Source of the DNA: Moraxella porci DSM 25326
Lineage (GTDB): Bacteria; Pseudomonadota; Gammaproteobacteria; Pseudomonadales; Moraxellaceae
Length of the DNA: 64,000 bases
Reading direction: 5' to 3'
Assembly (NCBI RefSeq): GCF_002014855.1
Contig: NZ_MUYV01000002.1
Coordinates: 101,328 to 165,327 of the forward strand
The number at the start of each line of letters is the position of its first letter. Position 1 is the stretch's first letter. Shown here piece by piece: positions 19,380 to 28,415 of this stretch. A model generated the notes under the pieces. That model saw nothing but the letters and a program-made list of their open reading frames with translations. It made no database searches and was not told the DNA's origin. Position numbers and translations under genes: made by a program.

Positions 19380-21875
19380 TTAGAAGCGATAAGTCGCTCC
19401 TAAGCTTACACTGCGCCCCATTTGCGGCTGATACGGCAGATGCGTTTGGTGCGCATAGACGGATTGATTTAGCAGATTATTGGCTTTGATGAACAGATCA
19501 TACTCACCCATGCCCAATGCGCCGTGATAGGTTGCGCCCAAATTCAGCATATCATGGCCATCGGTTTTGCTTTCAAATCTGGCCAATTTATCTTGATCAA
19601 ACACCCGATAATACTCAAGCTCCCCTGACAAGCTTGGCGTCCAATCGGCTTGGATCTTCAGACCCGCTCGCGCAGGCGGCAGACGCGGCGTATATTGCTC
19701 AACTTCATGGACATACACAGGCTCTGTGACCTCCAGATAAGGCTCGATGCCAAGCGTATCTTTGACATAGTTACGCACTCGCCAAGGACGAATCTGCCCT
19801 GCTGCCTGTGTCTGTGCCACCGCTTCAACAAAGGCAGGATTATCAACATAATACACCTTGTCATTCACCCGTCGATCATGCGCAGCAAGCTTACCCCAGA
19901 CGACATCGCCAAAGACTGTGAGGTGATATTTATCCGACAGCGCATAACCAATGCTCGCCTCTAGACCTTTAAATTTGGCAGGTGCTTGCATATAGCGGTT
20001 TACGCGCAGATCGTGATCACTCTTCATGGCGTTTGGGTTATTTGGATCGGCATTGAGGGTCGCAAGATAAATATAATTATCAAAATCATAAGCATAGCCC
20101 GACAGTCGATAATCAAAGCGCTCACCTTGATATGACAAAGCCAGCTCCAAATTGGTTGATTTTTCTTTGTTAAGATCTTTATTGCCCATCTCAAAGGAAT
20201 TGGTGGCAAGGTGCATGCCGTGTGCGTACAACTCTTGGGCGGTGGGCAGGCGCTGCTGATGTGAGGCAGCTAGGCTTAGTGTATGCCGCGGCAAAAACTG
20301 CCAATCGATGCTACTTGCCACAGAAACAGCGGTTTGTTTGTGCGGCTTTGTTAATTGCTGATAATGATCGATCGCTTTTTGGGCTTCGCTGGGCGATGCC
20401 ATCACAGCAGGCAGCGCTGAGTGGTATTCTGCCATCACTTTGTCATGATCAAAGGACTTTTGCACCGTTTGTTTTTCGACCCGTGCAGCGATGTCGGCAC
20501 GCACAGTATCCCATTGGTGGCTTTGTAGGCCGAACGCACTTAAGTTTTGCATGGTGTTGTTGTTGAGTAGCTGCTGCGAACCGCGGTGTGCATGATCACT
20601 GTGAGAATCGGCAGGTGATAGTGCGCTGTTTTGTTGTTTGAGATATTGCACGCCCCACACGCCTGTCAAGCCGCCAATCGGTGCTTGGGTCAGCTCAAGT
20701 CTGGCGACCGTGCCGATGTTTTTAAAGTCATTGCTACGGGTTGTGCCTTCGATTTCGCTGTGCTGATAATGCACGCGACTGCCTATTAGCTCGATTTTTT
20801 CGATGCCTTTAAATGGCTGTTTGATCGACCCTTGAACATCAAAACGGCGACTGCTCAAATCCACAAAAGGCGCAGCAGCCAGATCATGCGCGTGACAGTC
20901 TTTCATGATCACGCCAGGATTGTCCCAAAACACCTGCTCGCTGCTGGCCAGCTCTGGATAAGGATACAGGTGCGGATGGCGCAGCTTGACACCCTCTTCG
21001 ATGATGCGCACATAGCAGCCATCATACAGATGATTGTGCGCAGGTAAGCCATACTGATCCTTGCGATGCGTATAAGCTGCCCCAAGCGACGCCGACTCAC
21101 CGATCCATGCCGCGCCAAGAGTCGCGACCGACGACTCAGCCCAGCTATCAGGCAAATGATCGAGCGTTTGGTAGCTAAGCTTGCGTTTTTGGAAATCCTC
21201 AAGGTCTGCATAAGTGCCGTGCTGATAATCAGGCGTCTGATAATCACCTGCATGACGGCGCAGCCCCTCGACTCTCACCGCCACCTGCTCGCCGATGGGT
21301 ACAGTAATGCCAGCAGCAGCCAGCTTCTCATCATTGGCGCTCATGTGGCGAATCAAGCCTTCTGCTTCGATGCGCTCAGGTATGGCATCGGGGATTTTTT
21401 GATCTCGTACATTTACCACACCTGCTGCGTTGCCAGAGCTGTGCAGCAGCGTACTGGCGCCGCGTATGATCTCAACACCATCAGACAGCACGGTATCGAC
21501 CATCACCGCATGATCTGGTGACATATTCGACATATCGACGACATCGCTGCCGCCTTGCAGCACCTTGATGCGTTTACCCTCTTGGCCGCGAATGATTGGT
21601 GCCGATGCACCGCCGCCAAAATGGCTAGAATGCACGCCCAGCTCGCCTGCCAGTGCATCGCCTAAGGTTGCTGATCGCCTTTGTAGAGCATGCTTGGCGA
21701 CATGTCCATTCAGCGAGCGGCTGCCAGGGATGTTGTTTCGTTGGATGGTGACATTTGCTTCAGGCAGTATGACAGTGCTAAGCAGATCATCTGTGTGAGC
21801 TGCTGTATCGGCAGCATAAGCGGTGGTACTGATGGCTGCGATCAACGACCAGTACAAAGGATGGTAGCGACTCAT
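19380..21875 (-). CDS. znuD: TonB-dependent outer-membrane receptor, probable zinc receptor (ZnuD-like)
   Basis: An 831-residue receptor. The start at 21875 is preferred because MSRYHPLYWSLIAAISTTAYA is a good signal peptide (cleavage about 21) preceded by AAGGTG; an ATG 11 codons upstream adds a poor leader. A plug domain follows (RSLNGHVAKHALQRRSATLGD, then GVEIIRGASTLLHSSGNAAGVVNV), then a 22-strand-type barrel ending in an aromatic residue (GATYRF). His/Asp-rich loops (MKDCHAHDL, DSHSDHAH) fit zinc capture. A Zur-type palindrome overlaps its promoter, independently pointing to zinc. The exact ligand (free zinc, heme or other) is inferred. Confidence 0.88.
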   Translation of the reverse strand: MSRYHPLYWSLIAAISTTAYAADTAAHTDDLLSTVILPEANVTIQRNNIPGSRSLNGHVAKHALQRRSATLGDALAGELGVHSSHFGGGASAPIIRGQEGKRIKVLQGGSDVVDMSNMSPDHAVMVDTVLSDGVEIIRGASTLLHSSGNAAGVVNVRDQKIPDAIPERIEAEGLIRHMSANDEKLAAAGITVPIGEQVAVRVEGLRRHAGDYQTPDYQHGTYADLEDFQKRKLSYQTLDHLPDSWAESSVATLGAAWIGESASLGAAYTHRKDQYGLPAHNHLYDGCYVRIIEEGVKLRHPHLYPYPELASSEQVFWDNPGVIMKDCHAHDLAAAPFVDLSSRRFDVQGSIKQPFKGIEKIELIGSRVHYQHSEIEGTTRSNDFKNIGTVARLELTQAPIGGLTGVWGVQYLKQQNSALSPADSHSDHAHRGSQQLLNNNTMQNLSAFGLQSHQWDTVRADIAARVEKQTVQKSFDHDKVMAEYHSALPAVMASPSEAQKAIDHYQQLTKPHKQTAVSVASSIDWQFLPRHTLSLAASHQQRLPTAQELYAHGMHLATNSFEMGNKDLNKEKSTNLELALSYQGERFDYRLSGYAYDFDNYIYLATLNADPNNPNAMKSDHDLRVNRYMQAPAKFKGLEASIGYALSDKYHLTVFGDVVWGKLAAHDRRVNDKVYYVDNPAFVEAVAQTQAAGQIRPWRVRNYVKDTLGIEPYLEVTEPVYVHEVEQYTPRLPPARAGLKIQADWTPSLSGELEYYRVFDQDKLARFESKTDGHDMLNLGATYHGALGMGEYDLFIKANNLLNQSVYAHQTHLPYQPQMGRSVSLGATYRF

Positions 21876-21955
21876 AGGACACCTTGGATGGATTTGGATG
21901 ATTGGCAAATTGCAGATTCACGGCCGATCGCTTCAATGATCGGCATTGTTTTTGT

Positions 21956-21974
21956 AATGTTATACTATTACATT
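21956..21974. promoter_or_regulatory. Zur operator upstream of the znuD-like gene
   Basis: AATGTTATACTATTACATT is a 19-base palindrome with eight of nine pairs matching around a central C. It closely follows the known Zur box pattern (TGTTATA-N-TATAACA with flanking AA/TT). It covers the -10 hexamer of the znuD promoter, so zinc-loaded Zur would block transcription. Confidence 0.82.
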
Positions 21975-21985
21975 TAAATCGTCAA
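21959..21985 (-). promoter_or_regulatory. promoter of the znuD-like gene
   Basis: On the minus strand TTGACG, 15 bases, then TATAAC, the latter lying inside the Zur palindrome. The leader to the ATG at 21875 is about 75 bases and contains a 7-bp inverted repeat (GCCGATC / GATCGGC, 21923-21944) of unknown meaning. Confidence 0.62.
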
Positions 21986-22165
21986 GTTTTGTTGTCAGAT
22001 CATTTTATTGTGATGACAAGCGATCGATGACTGATGAAGATTGATGGGTTGATTTGAGCCAATTCACACCAAAACTACTACAAAGCGTCAAAAGTGACCG
22101 GACTGCGTCACATCCATGCAAGTCGGCCATTGACGCGAAGTATTTGGCAGATACCGCTTGATGGC
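21986..22165. other. intergenic stretch between the znuD promoter and the aminotransferase terminator
   Basis: About 180 bases with no reading frame of note, no RNA gene and no clear promoter. The only features are scattered GATC sites. It lies upstream of znuD and downstream of the aminotransferase gene. Confidence 0.5.
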
Positions 22166-22167
22166 AC

Positions 22168-22200
22168 AAAAAAAGCCCATTTTCATCACGAAAATGGGCT
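22168..22200 (-). terminator. terminator of the aminotransferase gene
   Basis: On the minus strand AGCCCATTTTC and its complement form an 11-bp perfect stem with a 5-base loop, followed by seven T. It ends 15 bases beyond the stop codon. Confidence 0.93.
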
Positions 22201-22215
22201 GTTCAGATCGGCTGA

Positions 22216-23412
22216 TTATTTCAGCACTTCTGCCATCGCATTAGCGACATATTCGACATTGGCATTATTCAAGCCTGCGATACACATACGGCCATTTTCG
22301 ACCATATACACCGCAAACTCATCACGCAGACGCACCACTTGCTCAGCAGTCAGACCAGTGAAGCTGAACATACCTTGCTGCTTGGTAAAGTAGCTAAAAT
22401 CACGCTCAGGCAGCTTGGCCGATAGCACATCTTGTAGCTTTTGACGCATTTCACGGATACGGTCACGCATCTCATAGACTTCGCCAACCCATTGAGCGAA
22501 TAGTTTTTCGTCATTCATCACGGTGTCAACGACTGCGTTACCGTGTGATGGTGGGCTTGAGTAGATGCGACGCACGGTGAATTTGAGTTGACCGTGGACT
22601 TTGTCCGACTCTTCTTTGGTTGGGCTGACGACTGATAGACCGCCGACACGCTCGCCATATAGTGATAGATTTTTTGAAAATGAGTTGCTGACAAACACAG
22701 GCAAGCCCATCTCAACCGCACGACGGATGGCATAAGCATCACCGTCCATATCGTCGCCAAAGCCTTGATAAGCGATGTCCATAAATGGAATCAGTTTTTG
22801 GTCTTTGACGATTTGTAGTAGCACATCCCACTGCTCACGGGTCAAATCCACACCAGTTGGGTTGTGGCAGCATGGGTGCAGTAGTACGACATCATTTTCG
22901 TTGAGCGTTTTGAAAAATGCACACAGCTCATCAAACTTCACGCCGATGGTTGCAGGGTCGTAGTATGGATATTTACCCACTTCAATGCCTGCACCTTCAA
23001 AGATGCTGATGTGATTGCCCCAAGTTGGGTCTGAGACATAGCATTTGGCAGCTGGGAACCATTGATGGATAAAGTCTGCACCGACTTTAAGCGCACCAGA
23101 GCCGCCCAATGTTGCGATGGTGGCGACACGGCCTTCGGCGACGGCTGGATGGTTTTCGCCAAATAGCAAGTTTTGGCAAGCTTTGCGATAGCCTGGCAGA
23201 CCATCCATCGGCAGATAGCCGCGTGGGCGTGGTGGATTGGCGATGGTCGCTTCAGCTGCCTTGACGCACTCAAGCACTGGCAATTTGCCATCTTCGGTGT
23301 AGTACACACCAACGCCCAAGTTCACCTTAATATCGGTGCGTGGGTCATTGGCAAATTTATCCATCAAACCCAAAATCGGGTCGCCTGCATAGGGGGTCAC
23401 ATGTTCAAACAT
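22216..23412 (-). CDS. aromatic amino acid / aspartate aminotransferase
   Basis: A 398-residue class I PLP aminotransferase of the AspC/TyrB subgroup: MFEHVTPYAGDPILGLMDKF, VNLGVGVYYTEDGKLPVL, HPCCHNPTGVDLT, DIAYQGFGDD and the PLP lysine in SNSFSKNLSLYGERVGG (about 243-259). It exchanges amino groups between aspartate or aromatic amino acids and 2-oxoglutarate. AspC versus TyrB cannot be separated from sequence alone. The ATG has AAGGA seven bases upstream. The leader carries a near-perfect palindrome, and the gene has its own terminator. Confidence 0.93.
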   Translation of the reverse strand: MFEHVTPYAGDPILGLMDKFANDPRTDIKVNLGVGVYYTEDGKLPVLECVKAAEATIANPPRPRGYLPMDGLPGYRKACQNLLFGENHPAVAEGRVATIATLGGSGALKVGADFIHQWFPAAKCYVSDPTWGNHISIFEGAGIEVGKYPYYDPATIGVKFDELCAFFKTLNENDVVLLHPCCHNPTGVDLTREQWDVLLQIVKDQKLIPFMDIAYQGFGDDMDGDAYAIRRAVEMGLPVFVSNSFSKNLSLYGERVGGLSVVSPTKEESDKVHGQLKFTVRRIYSSPPSHGNAVVDTVMNDEKLFAQWVGEVYEMRDRIREMRQKLQDVLSAKLPERDFSYFTKQQGMFSFTGLTAEQVVRLRDEFAVYMVENGRMCIAGLNNANVEYVANAMAEVLK

Positions 23413-23445
23413 GGCTTAATCCTTCTTGTTTGACAATTTTAAAAA

Positions 23446-23472
23446 TGTATTAATCAATTATTAGTTAATACA
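23446..23472. promoter_or_regulatory. operator-like palindrome in the aminotransferase leader
   Basis: TGTATTAA and TTAATACA are exact inverted repeats separated by 11 bases, between the likely -10 (TATACT on the minus strand, 23492-23497) and the ATG. A second short palindrome, ACGCA-AAA-TGCGT (23498-23510), abuts the -10. The spacing does not match the TyrR box known from enterics. The regulator is unknown. Confidence 0.4.
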
Positions 23473-23549
23473 ACAAAATTTAGCATGACTTAGTATAACG
23501 CAAAATGCGTACTTTGTGGATGAAAATTCATCGCCTTCTGCATAATTTT

Positions 23550-23581
23550 AAAATAAAACCGCCAAGCATACGCCTGACGGT
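23550..23581 (-). terminator. terminator of the LysR-family gene
   Basis: On the minus strand ACCGTCAGGC pairs with GCTTGGCGGT (10 bp with two G-T pairs, loop GTAT), followed by TTTTATTTT, six bases after the stop codon. Confidence 0.72.
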
Positions 23582-23586
23582 GGTGA

Positions 23587-24510
23587 TTAAAATTTGGCTG
23601 CTTTGGAATGGCTGACCAAAAATTCGTGCGCATTTTGCTCCAAAAATTCCTTAAATGCCAACGCCGCTGGCGATAGCGAACGGTTTTTGTGGGTATAAAG
23701 CAAAAATTTGCGCTCAACGACAGGATCGGCGATCGGTCGCATCACAAGGCCGTTTTGTTCCACCCATTCGGCAGCATAGAGCAGACACAGGGTCACACCA
23801 AGGCCCATGCGCGTCATGCCAAGTGCCGTCGATAAGAAATTGACCTCAAAATCAGGATTAAAAATGCGGCTGGAGATCTGCGCTGGCAGCTCGTTTTGTA
23901 GGCTTTGGATGAATGGGCCGTTCAATGTGATCAGGCGCTCATTCAACAGATCCGTCCAGCGCACGACATCTTTTTTGGCAAAAGGATGTGTCGCTGGCAG
24001 CACCAAATAAAATGGTGATGAAAATAGCACGCTGGCATCCAAATCATCAGAATGCACGCGCTCGGGTGCCACGCCCAGATCAGCTTCTAGGTTTTCGATG
24101 TGATCGACGACCTGATCCACCGAACAGTCAGTCAGCGTTACTTGAATGTTTGGGTGAATATCACAAAATTTCGCCACAAACTTTGGCATCGCACTCGCCG
24201 ACAGCTGCTGTGAGACTGCCAGACGCACATGCCCTTGGTGCAGTGATTTTAGGTTGCTGACTTTTTCGTTCAGCACACTCATCTCATTCAGCACCCGTTT
24301 GGCTTGGGGCAACAGTCGCATGCCTGCATCAGACAGGTACAGCTTGCGCGTCGTGCGGTCAAACAGTTTGACGCCCAGATTTTGCTCCAGCTCCTTGATC
24401 AGCCCTGACAACGCCGACTGCGTCAAACACAGCGTTTCGGCAGCTTTGGTGAAGCTATTTTGTTCGGCGACGAGCACAAATGCTCTGAGTTGTCGAAGTG
24501 TGGTACTCAC
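23587..24510 (-). CDS. LysR-family transcriptional regulator
   Basis: A 307-residue LTTR. The winged helix-turn-helix occupies the first 60 residues (LRQLRAFVLVAEQNSFTKAA, then ETLCLTQSALSGLIKELEQN), followed by the substrate-binding domain from about 90. The initiator is GTG at 24510 with AAGGA five bases before it and a good sigma-70 promoter. It is not divergent from an obvious target; the next gene downstream is the aminotransferase on the same strand. It may regulate that gene or act elsewhere. The closest named relative is uncertain (CysB/CbbR-like general pattern only). Confidence 0.9.
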   Translation of the reverse strand: MSTTLRQLRAFVLVAEQNSFTKAAETLCLTQSALSGLIKELEQNLGVKLFDRTTRKLYLSDAGMRLLPQAKRVLNEMSVLNEKVSNLKSLHQGHVRLAVSQQLSASAMPKFVAKFCDIHPNIQVTLTDCSVDQVVDHIENLEADLGVAPERVHSDDLDASVLFSSPFYLVLPATHPFAKKDVVRWTDLLNERLITLNGPFIQSLQNELPAQISSRIFNPDFEVNFLSTALGMTRMGLGVTLCLLYAAEWVEQNGLVMRPIADPVVERKFLLYTHKNRSLSPAALAFKEFLEQNAHEFLVSHSKAAKF

Positions 24511-24549
24511 AAATGTCCTTGGGTTACAGCTTAAGATATATAAGCTGAT

Positions 24550-24578
24550 ATTATAAGTTGATAACTTTTTAATTACAA
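24550..24578 (-). promoter_or_regulatory. sigma-70 promoter of the LysR-family gene
   Basis: On the minus strand TTGTAA, exactly 17 bases, then TATAAT. Transcription should begin near 24543, giving a leader of about 33 bases that contains AAGGA. Confidence 0.72.
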
Positions 24579-24611
24579 GCCATAATCACACTAATGTTAT
24601 GTTATAGCCAT

Positions 24612-24648
24612 AAAAAAAATGGCCTGGATCACAGATCACAAGCCATTT
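24612..24648 (-). terminator. terminator of the chaA-like gene
   Basis: On the minus strand AAATGGC pairs with GCCATTT around an 18-base loop holding two GATC, followed by eight consecutive T. Confidence 0.8.
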
Positions 24649-24664
24649 GATACTACTCATCGCA

Positions 24665-25744
24665 TTAAGGCACGATGATGGTAAAGATGTATGCAGCCAA
24701 ATTCACCAGTAGCACGATGCCATACAGCATGTTCGTGCGGCCCTGATTCAGCGACAGCATCACGATAAAGGTCGATAAGCCAAGCAGTACCATCGATTTG
24801 CCATCCAGACCCAGCACCAGCGGAATATCGTATAGCAAGCAAACGATGGTCACCGCAGGAATGGTCAAACCAATACTGGCAAGTGCCGAACCCAGCGCCA
24901 AGTTCAGACTGGTCTGAAAGCGGTTGCGACGCGCTGCATTCAGCGCAGCCAAGCCCTCGGGCAGTAGCACCACCGCTGCAATGATCACACCCACGAGTGC
25001 TGCTGGCGCACCCATCGCTGCCACCATCGATTCGATGCTGGGCGATAAGCTCTTGGCAAGCAATACCACGATCCCCAAACAGACAAGCAAAAAGCCAAAG
25101 CTTGCCGCTGTCACCTTGCCCGATGGTGGCTCAGCATGATGATCCAAGTCATCATCAGCCGCCAAAAAATAATCGCGATGGCGCACCGTCTGCACCATGA
25201 TGAATGAGCCATACAGCACCAACGAGGCGATGGCAACGAAAATCAGCTGCGATGATGCATAGGTGCCTTCAGCAGTACTGGTGGTGAAGTTTGGTAAAAT
25301 CAGTGTCATCACCAAAATCGATACCAGTGTGATCAGCGCTGTGCTGGCCGACTTTTGACCAAAAAACTGCTCACGGTGCTTTAGGCCACCAATCATCAAT
25401 GATAAGCCCAAAATCCCGTTTAAGATCAGCATAATCGCAGCAAATACCGTATCACGCGCCAGATAAGCGGCATTATCGCCACCTGCCACCATCAGCGAGA
25501 TGATGAGCGCCACCTCAATGATGGTGATGGCAAGCGCTAAAATGATCGTACCAAAAGGCTCACCGACTTTATGCGCCACCACCTCGGCATGATAGACCGC
25601 GGACAATACGCTACCGATGAGCAGCACACCGCCCAAGATCTGCAACAGGATGCTGCCTTTGATACCCACAAAATACAAGCCCCAAGCCACCAATGGCAAT
25701 GCCATCGACCACACAGGCAGCCCAAAACGAGCATTTGATGCCAT
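24665..25744 (-). CDS. chaA: Ca2+/H+ (Na+/H+) antiporter, ChaA type
   Basis: A 359-residue cation exchanger with about eleven transmembrane segments. It shows the two inverted exchanger repeats typical of the CaCA superfamily: VGEPFGTIILALAITIIEVALI near residue 60 and VLLPEGLAALNAARRNRFQ near 260, each with the acidic residue used in ion binding. ChaA exports Ca2+, Na+ and K+ in exchange for protons at alkaline pH. The ATG at 25744 is preferred over the GTG two codons earlier because AGGAG lies five bases before it. Monocistronic, with a good terminator. Confidence 0.9.
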   Translation of the reverse strand: MASNARFGLPVWSMALPLVAWGLYFVGIKGSILLQILGGVLLIGSVLSAVYHAEVVAHKVGEPFGTIILALAITIIEVALIISLMVAGGDNAAYLARDTVFAAIMLILNGILGLSLMIGGLKHREQFFGQKSASTALITLVSILVMTLILPNFTTSTAEGTYASSQLIFVAIASLVLYGSFIMVQTVRHRDYFLAADDDLDHHAEPPSGKVTAASFGFLLVCLGIVVLLAKSLSPSIESMVAAMGAPAALVGVIIAAVVLLPEGLAALNAARRNRFQTSLNLALGSALASIGLTIPAVTIVCLLYDIPLVLGLDGKSMVLLGLSTFIVMLSLNQGRTNMLYGIVLLVNLAAYIFTIIVP

Positions 25745-25936
25745 AAACACTCCTATGATTTTTGCTGAATCTTGGTAAATGTCAATTCAGCAGTATATGA
25801 TGCAATGTGTGATCGTACATGATCCCAAGCATCGCCATCAAGTTTCATCAAACAAAAACAGCCATAGTAACATAATCTGATGGATGTTTTGTTATTAAAA
25901 TATTAATTTGGGCAACCTGTCAACGCATTGGCTGAC

Positions 25937-27259
25937 TTAATCATCCTCCTTAAAGATCGGCTTATCTTCCCTAATCAGACGCGTCACCAAGAGCTGGTCA
26001 ATCTTATAATGATCAATGTCCACCACCTCAAATTTATAGCCCTCATGCTCCACCCAGTCCGCTAGGCGGGGAATCTTACGCAAGCGATACATGATAAAGC
26101 CTGCCAAGGTCTCATAATGATCCCAATCTGGAAATTCGTCAATATCCAGTGCGTGCTTGACATCATCAATCGGAGTGATGCCATCGATGAACCAAGAATT
26201 TTCATCACGGCGGATGATCTGCTGATCTTCAGGCTCAGCCGATGCCCAGTCGCCCATCACCGTCATCATGATGTCTGATAGCGTAATCACGCCAACGACG
26301 AGCGCATATTCATTGATGACCACGGCCATTTTCTCGTTACTGGCACGGAATTTGTCCAGTAGTTCTGAGAGCGTCAGCGTATCTGGGATAATCAGGATAT
26401 TGCGGATCGTGGATTCATTGAGCTGAAAAAACGACTGATTTTTCATAATCCGCACCAAGATATCCTTGGTATCGACATAGCCGATGACTTGGTCGATGTG
26501 CTGATTGCACACCAAGAACTTGGAATATGGATAATCAGCAATCTTTTGGCGGATGCTGTCTTCGCTCTCATCTAGGGTAAAAAACACCACATCTTCACGC
26601 GCCGTCATCGACGATGGCACAGTACGCTCTTCAAGCTCAAACACATTTTCGATAAAATGCTGCTCTTGCTCCATCAGCACGCCTGCCTCAGCGCCAGCAT
26701 CGACGATGGCGGAGATGTCATCAAAGGTGATGTTATCATCACGGTTGGTGTTGACCTTAAAGATGCGAAAGGTCAGATTGGCAATGGCATTGATTATCCA
26801 TGCCAACGGCTTGACCAGCGTGATGACCAAGTTGATCGGGTTGATCACCGCCAATGCCACACGCTCAGGATTGATCATCGCGATGCGCTTTGGGATCAGA
26901 TCGGCATATAAGATGAATAATAATGTGACGATCAAAAACGACGCAAAAAACGCGATGCTCTCAAGCCATGGCCCTTGATAGACCATGCCAATCCATTCGG
27001 CAAAATAAGGGCGCAGCGCCCCCTCACCCACCGAACCGCCCAAGATGGCGACGGCGTTCAGGCCAATCTGTGAAGTGGCAAAAAAGTCGGCAGAATTTTC
27101 TTGGAGTCGCAATACCTTGTCAGCGCGTTCGTCGCCTGATTCTGCCAATAGCTTTAGCTTGATCTTACGCGCGCCTGCCAGTGCGATCTCGGAAATGGAG
27201 AAAAAACTGGAAATCAGGATCAGCGCTGTGATGATCAGCAAATTTTGAAATAAACTCAT
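25937..27259 (-). CDS. paeA: CNNM/CBS-domain membrane protein, PaeA (YtfL)-like
   Basis: A 440-residue protein with a DUF21 membrane domain (about 1-190), two CBS domains (about 210-345) and a C-terminal CorC_HlyC domain (about 350-430). Stretches such as FSISEIALAGARKIKLKLL, QIGLNAVAILGGSVGE, FELEERTVPSSMT and MNEYAL-like VINEYALVVGVITLSD match E. coli YtfL/PaeA strongly. That protein is reported to export cadaverine and putrescine; older annotation calls the family hemolysin-related. Function here is by homology. No operon partner. Confidence 0.88.
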   Translation of the reverse strand: MSLFQNLLIITALILISSFFSISEIALAGARKIKLKLLAESGDERADKVLRLQENSADFFATSQIGLNAVAILGGSVGEGALRPYFAEWIGMVYQGPWLESIAFFASFLIVTLLFILYADLIPKRIAMINPERVALAVINPINLVITLVKPLAWIINAIANLTFRIFKVNTNRDDNITFDDISAIVDAGAEAGVLMEQEQHFIENVFELEERTVPSSMTAREDVVFFTLDESEDSIRQKIADYPYSKFLVCNQHIDQVIGYVDTKDILVRIMKNQSFFQLNESTIRNILIIPDTLTLSELLDKFRASNEKMAVVINEYALVVGVITLSDIMMTVMGDWASAEPEDQQIIRRDENSWFIDGITPIDDVKHALDIDEFPDWDHYETLAGFIMYRLRKIPRLADWVEHEGYKFEVVDIDHYKIDQLLVTRLIREDKPIFKEDD

Positions 27260-27303
27260 GCAAATACCAATAATCGATTCAGCTCAACAAAAAAATACAG
27301 ATA

Positions 27304-27858
27304 CTACCGCTTCCAAGAATAATCAGCAACCAACACCGCTGTCACTGGCTGACCTAATAAGATGCCTTCTTTGGCATTGGCGGCAAATCTTGCATCTTGC
27401 TCATATTCATACACACGCCACGCCGCACCCGCCGCTGCGATCTTCTCAGGTTTGATGATATAATCTTTGCCATCAACGAAGTTCATTGTAAATTTTATGT
27501 GTTGATCGCGATGTGTGCCTGCGATGATGGTTTGTTCACCTGCAGGAACATTGATTTTCTCAAACGGCATTTTTAATTCATACACCTGTGAGAATGTATC
27601 CTTAGGGTCGATGATCACCTCATTGATCTGCTTGATATTCATCGGTCGTGGGGAGAGTTGCCCATGACCAAAGGCGGTGACATAAGGATAAATTCTGATC
27701 GTCGCATGCGGCTGATCGTGGGTCGCGGCACGAGTTGCATACGCTTCTACACCTGCCAAAAAATCATGCTGACTTTTGGTGGCATAAGCTGTTAAAGGGT
27801 TGGCGGTACACGCTGTCAAACCCAGCACCGCGCTCATCATCAATAAATTTTTAATCAT
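27304..27858 (-). CDS. putative lipoprotein, unknown function
   Basis: A 184-residue protein with a lipoprotein signal, MIKNLLMMSAVLGLTAC (Cys 17). The mature part has a predicted beta-rich look with no family I recognise; RIYPYVTAFGHG, KINVPAGEQTIIAGTHRDQ and FVDGKDYIIKPEK are its most distinctive stretches. The pattern of a glycine-rich turn followed by a short beta segment recalls small carbohydrate- or metal-binding lipoproteins, but this is weak. It is divergent from another small lipoprotein gene 57 bases away, so the two share a promoter region. Confidence 0.7.
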   Translation of the reverse strand: MIKNLLMMSAVLGLTACTANPLTAYATKSQHDFLAGVEAYATRAATHDQPHATIRIYPYVTAFGHGQLSPRPMNIKQINEVIIDPKDTFSQVYELKMPFEKINVPAGEQTIIAGTHRDQHIKFTMNFVDGKDYIIKPEKIAAAGAAWRVYEYEQDARFAANAKEGILLGQPVTAVLVADYSWKR

Positions 27859-27915
27859 ATTCCAATCTTAGCAAAACTTTATTACAATAGCTAAAACCCA
27901 AACGGAGCTATCAAA

Positions 27916-28398
27916 ATGAAACGATCTTTTCAATCTGTCTGTGTATTGGTATTGTCTTGCTTGGTCATCGCTGGCTGTGCAACCACCAACAAGCGAGCAG
28001 AAAAACACCAAAAGCTACTTAACACGCCTGCCGATTCGATGATTCTGCCTATGGATTACATTGATGCTTTTGCCAATGCTAAGCACAATTACGAAAAATG
28101 CGTCGCCAAAGCCAGTTTTCAAACGCCCATTTATGTCAATAGCATGGGCACCACCATCCAAACCATGACCACCATACCAGGCACTTATGTCAAAACCGAT
28201 CTGGACAGACAAGCTGCCTTGGCGGTCATCGATATCGATACAGGTAATAAACCTAGCTCTGCGCTGCATTTTCGTCCATATGGCGAAAATCAAACCCAGC
28301 TGACGATATACCAAGCCACCAAAAGCACGAAGGTTCGCCAAAAATTTCTAACGAATGCTCAAGCCTATGCCAGCAGTCAATTTGATCGCTGTCCTTGA
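27916..28398 (+). CDS. putative lipoprotein, unknown function
   Basis: A 160-residue protein with the signal MKRSFQSVCVLVLSCLVIAGC (Cys 21). The mature chain has two further cysteines (about 62 and near the end, FDRCP) that could form a disulfide. No family is recognised. A central segment (TTIQTMTTIPGTYVKTDLD) is threonine-rich. GGAG lies nine bases before the ATG. It is divergent from the other unknown lipoprotein and converges on yciK with a 17-base gap. Confidence 0.7.
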   Translation: MKRSFQSVCVLVLSCLVIAGCATTNKRAEKHQKLLNTPADSMILPMDYIDAFANAKHNYEKCVAKASFQTPIYVNSMGTTIQTMTTIPGTYVKTDLDRQAALAVIDIDTGNKPSSALHFRPYGENQTQLTIYQATKSTKVRQKFLTNAQAYASSQFDRCP

Positions 28399-28415
28399 TG
28401 GCTGGATGACACGGC

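Noticed and set aside
21066-21521. 151-codon open frame opposite the znuD-like gene
   Set aside because: Antisense to a TonB receptor whose plug motifs are clear; no ribosome site or signal.
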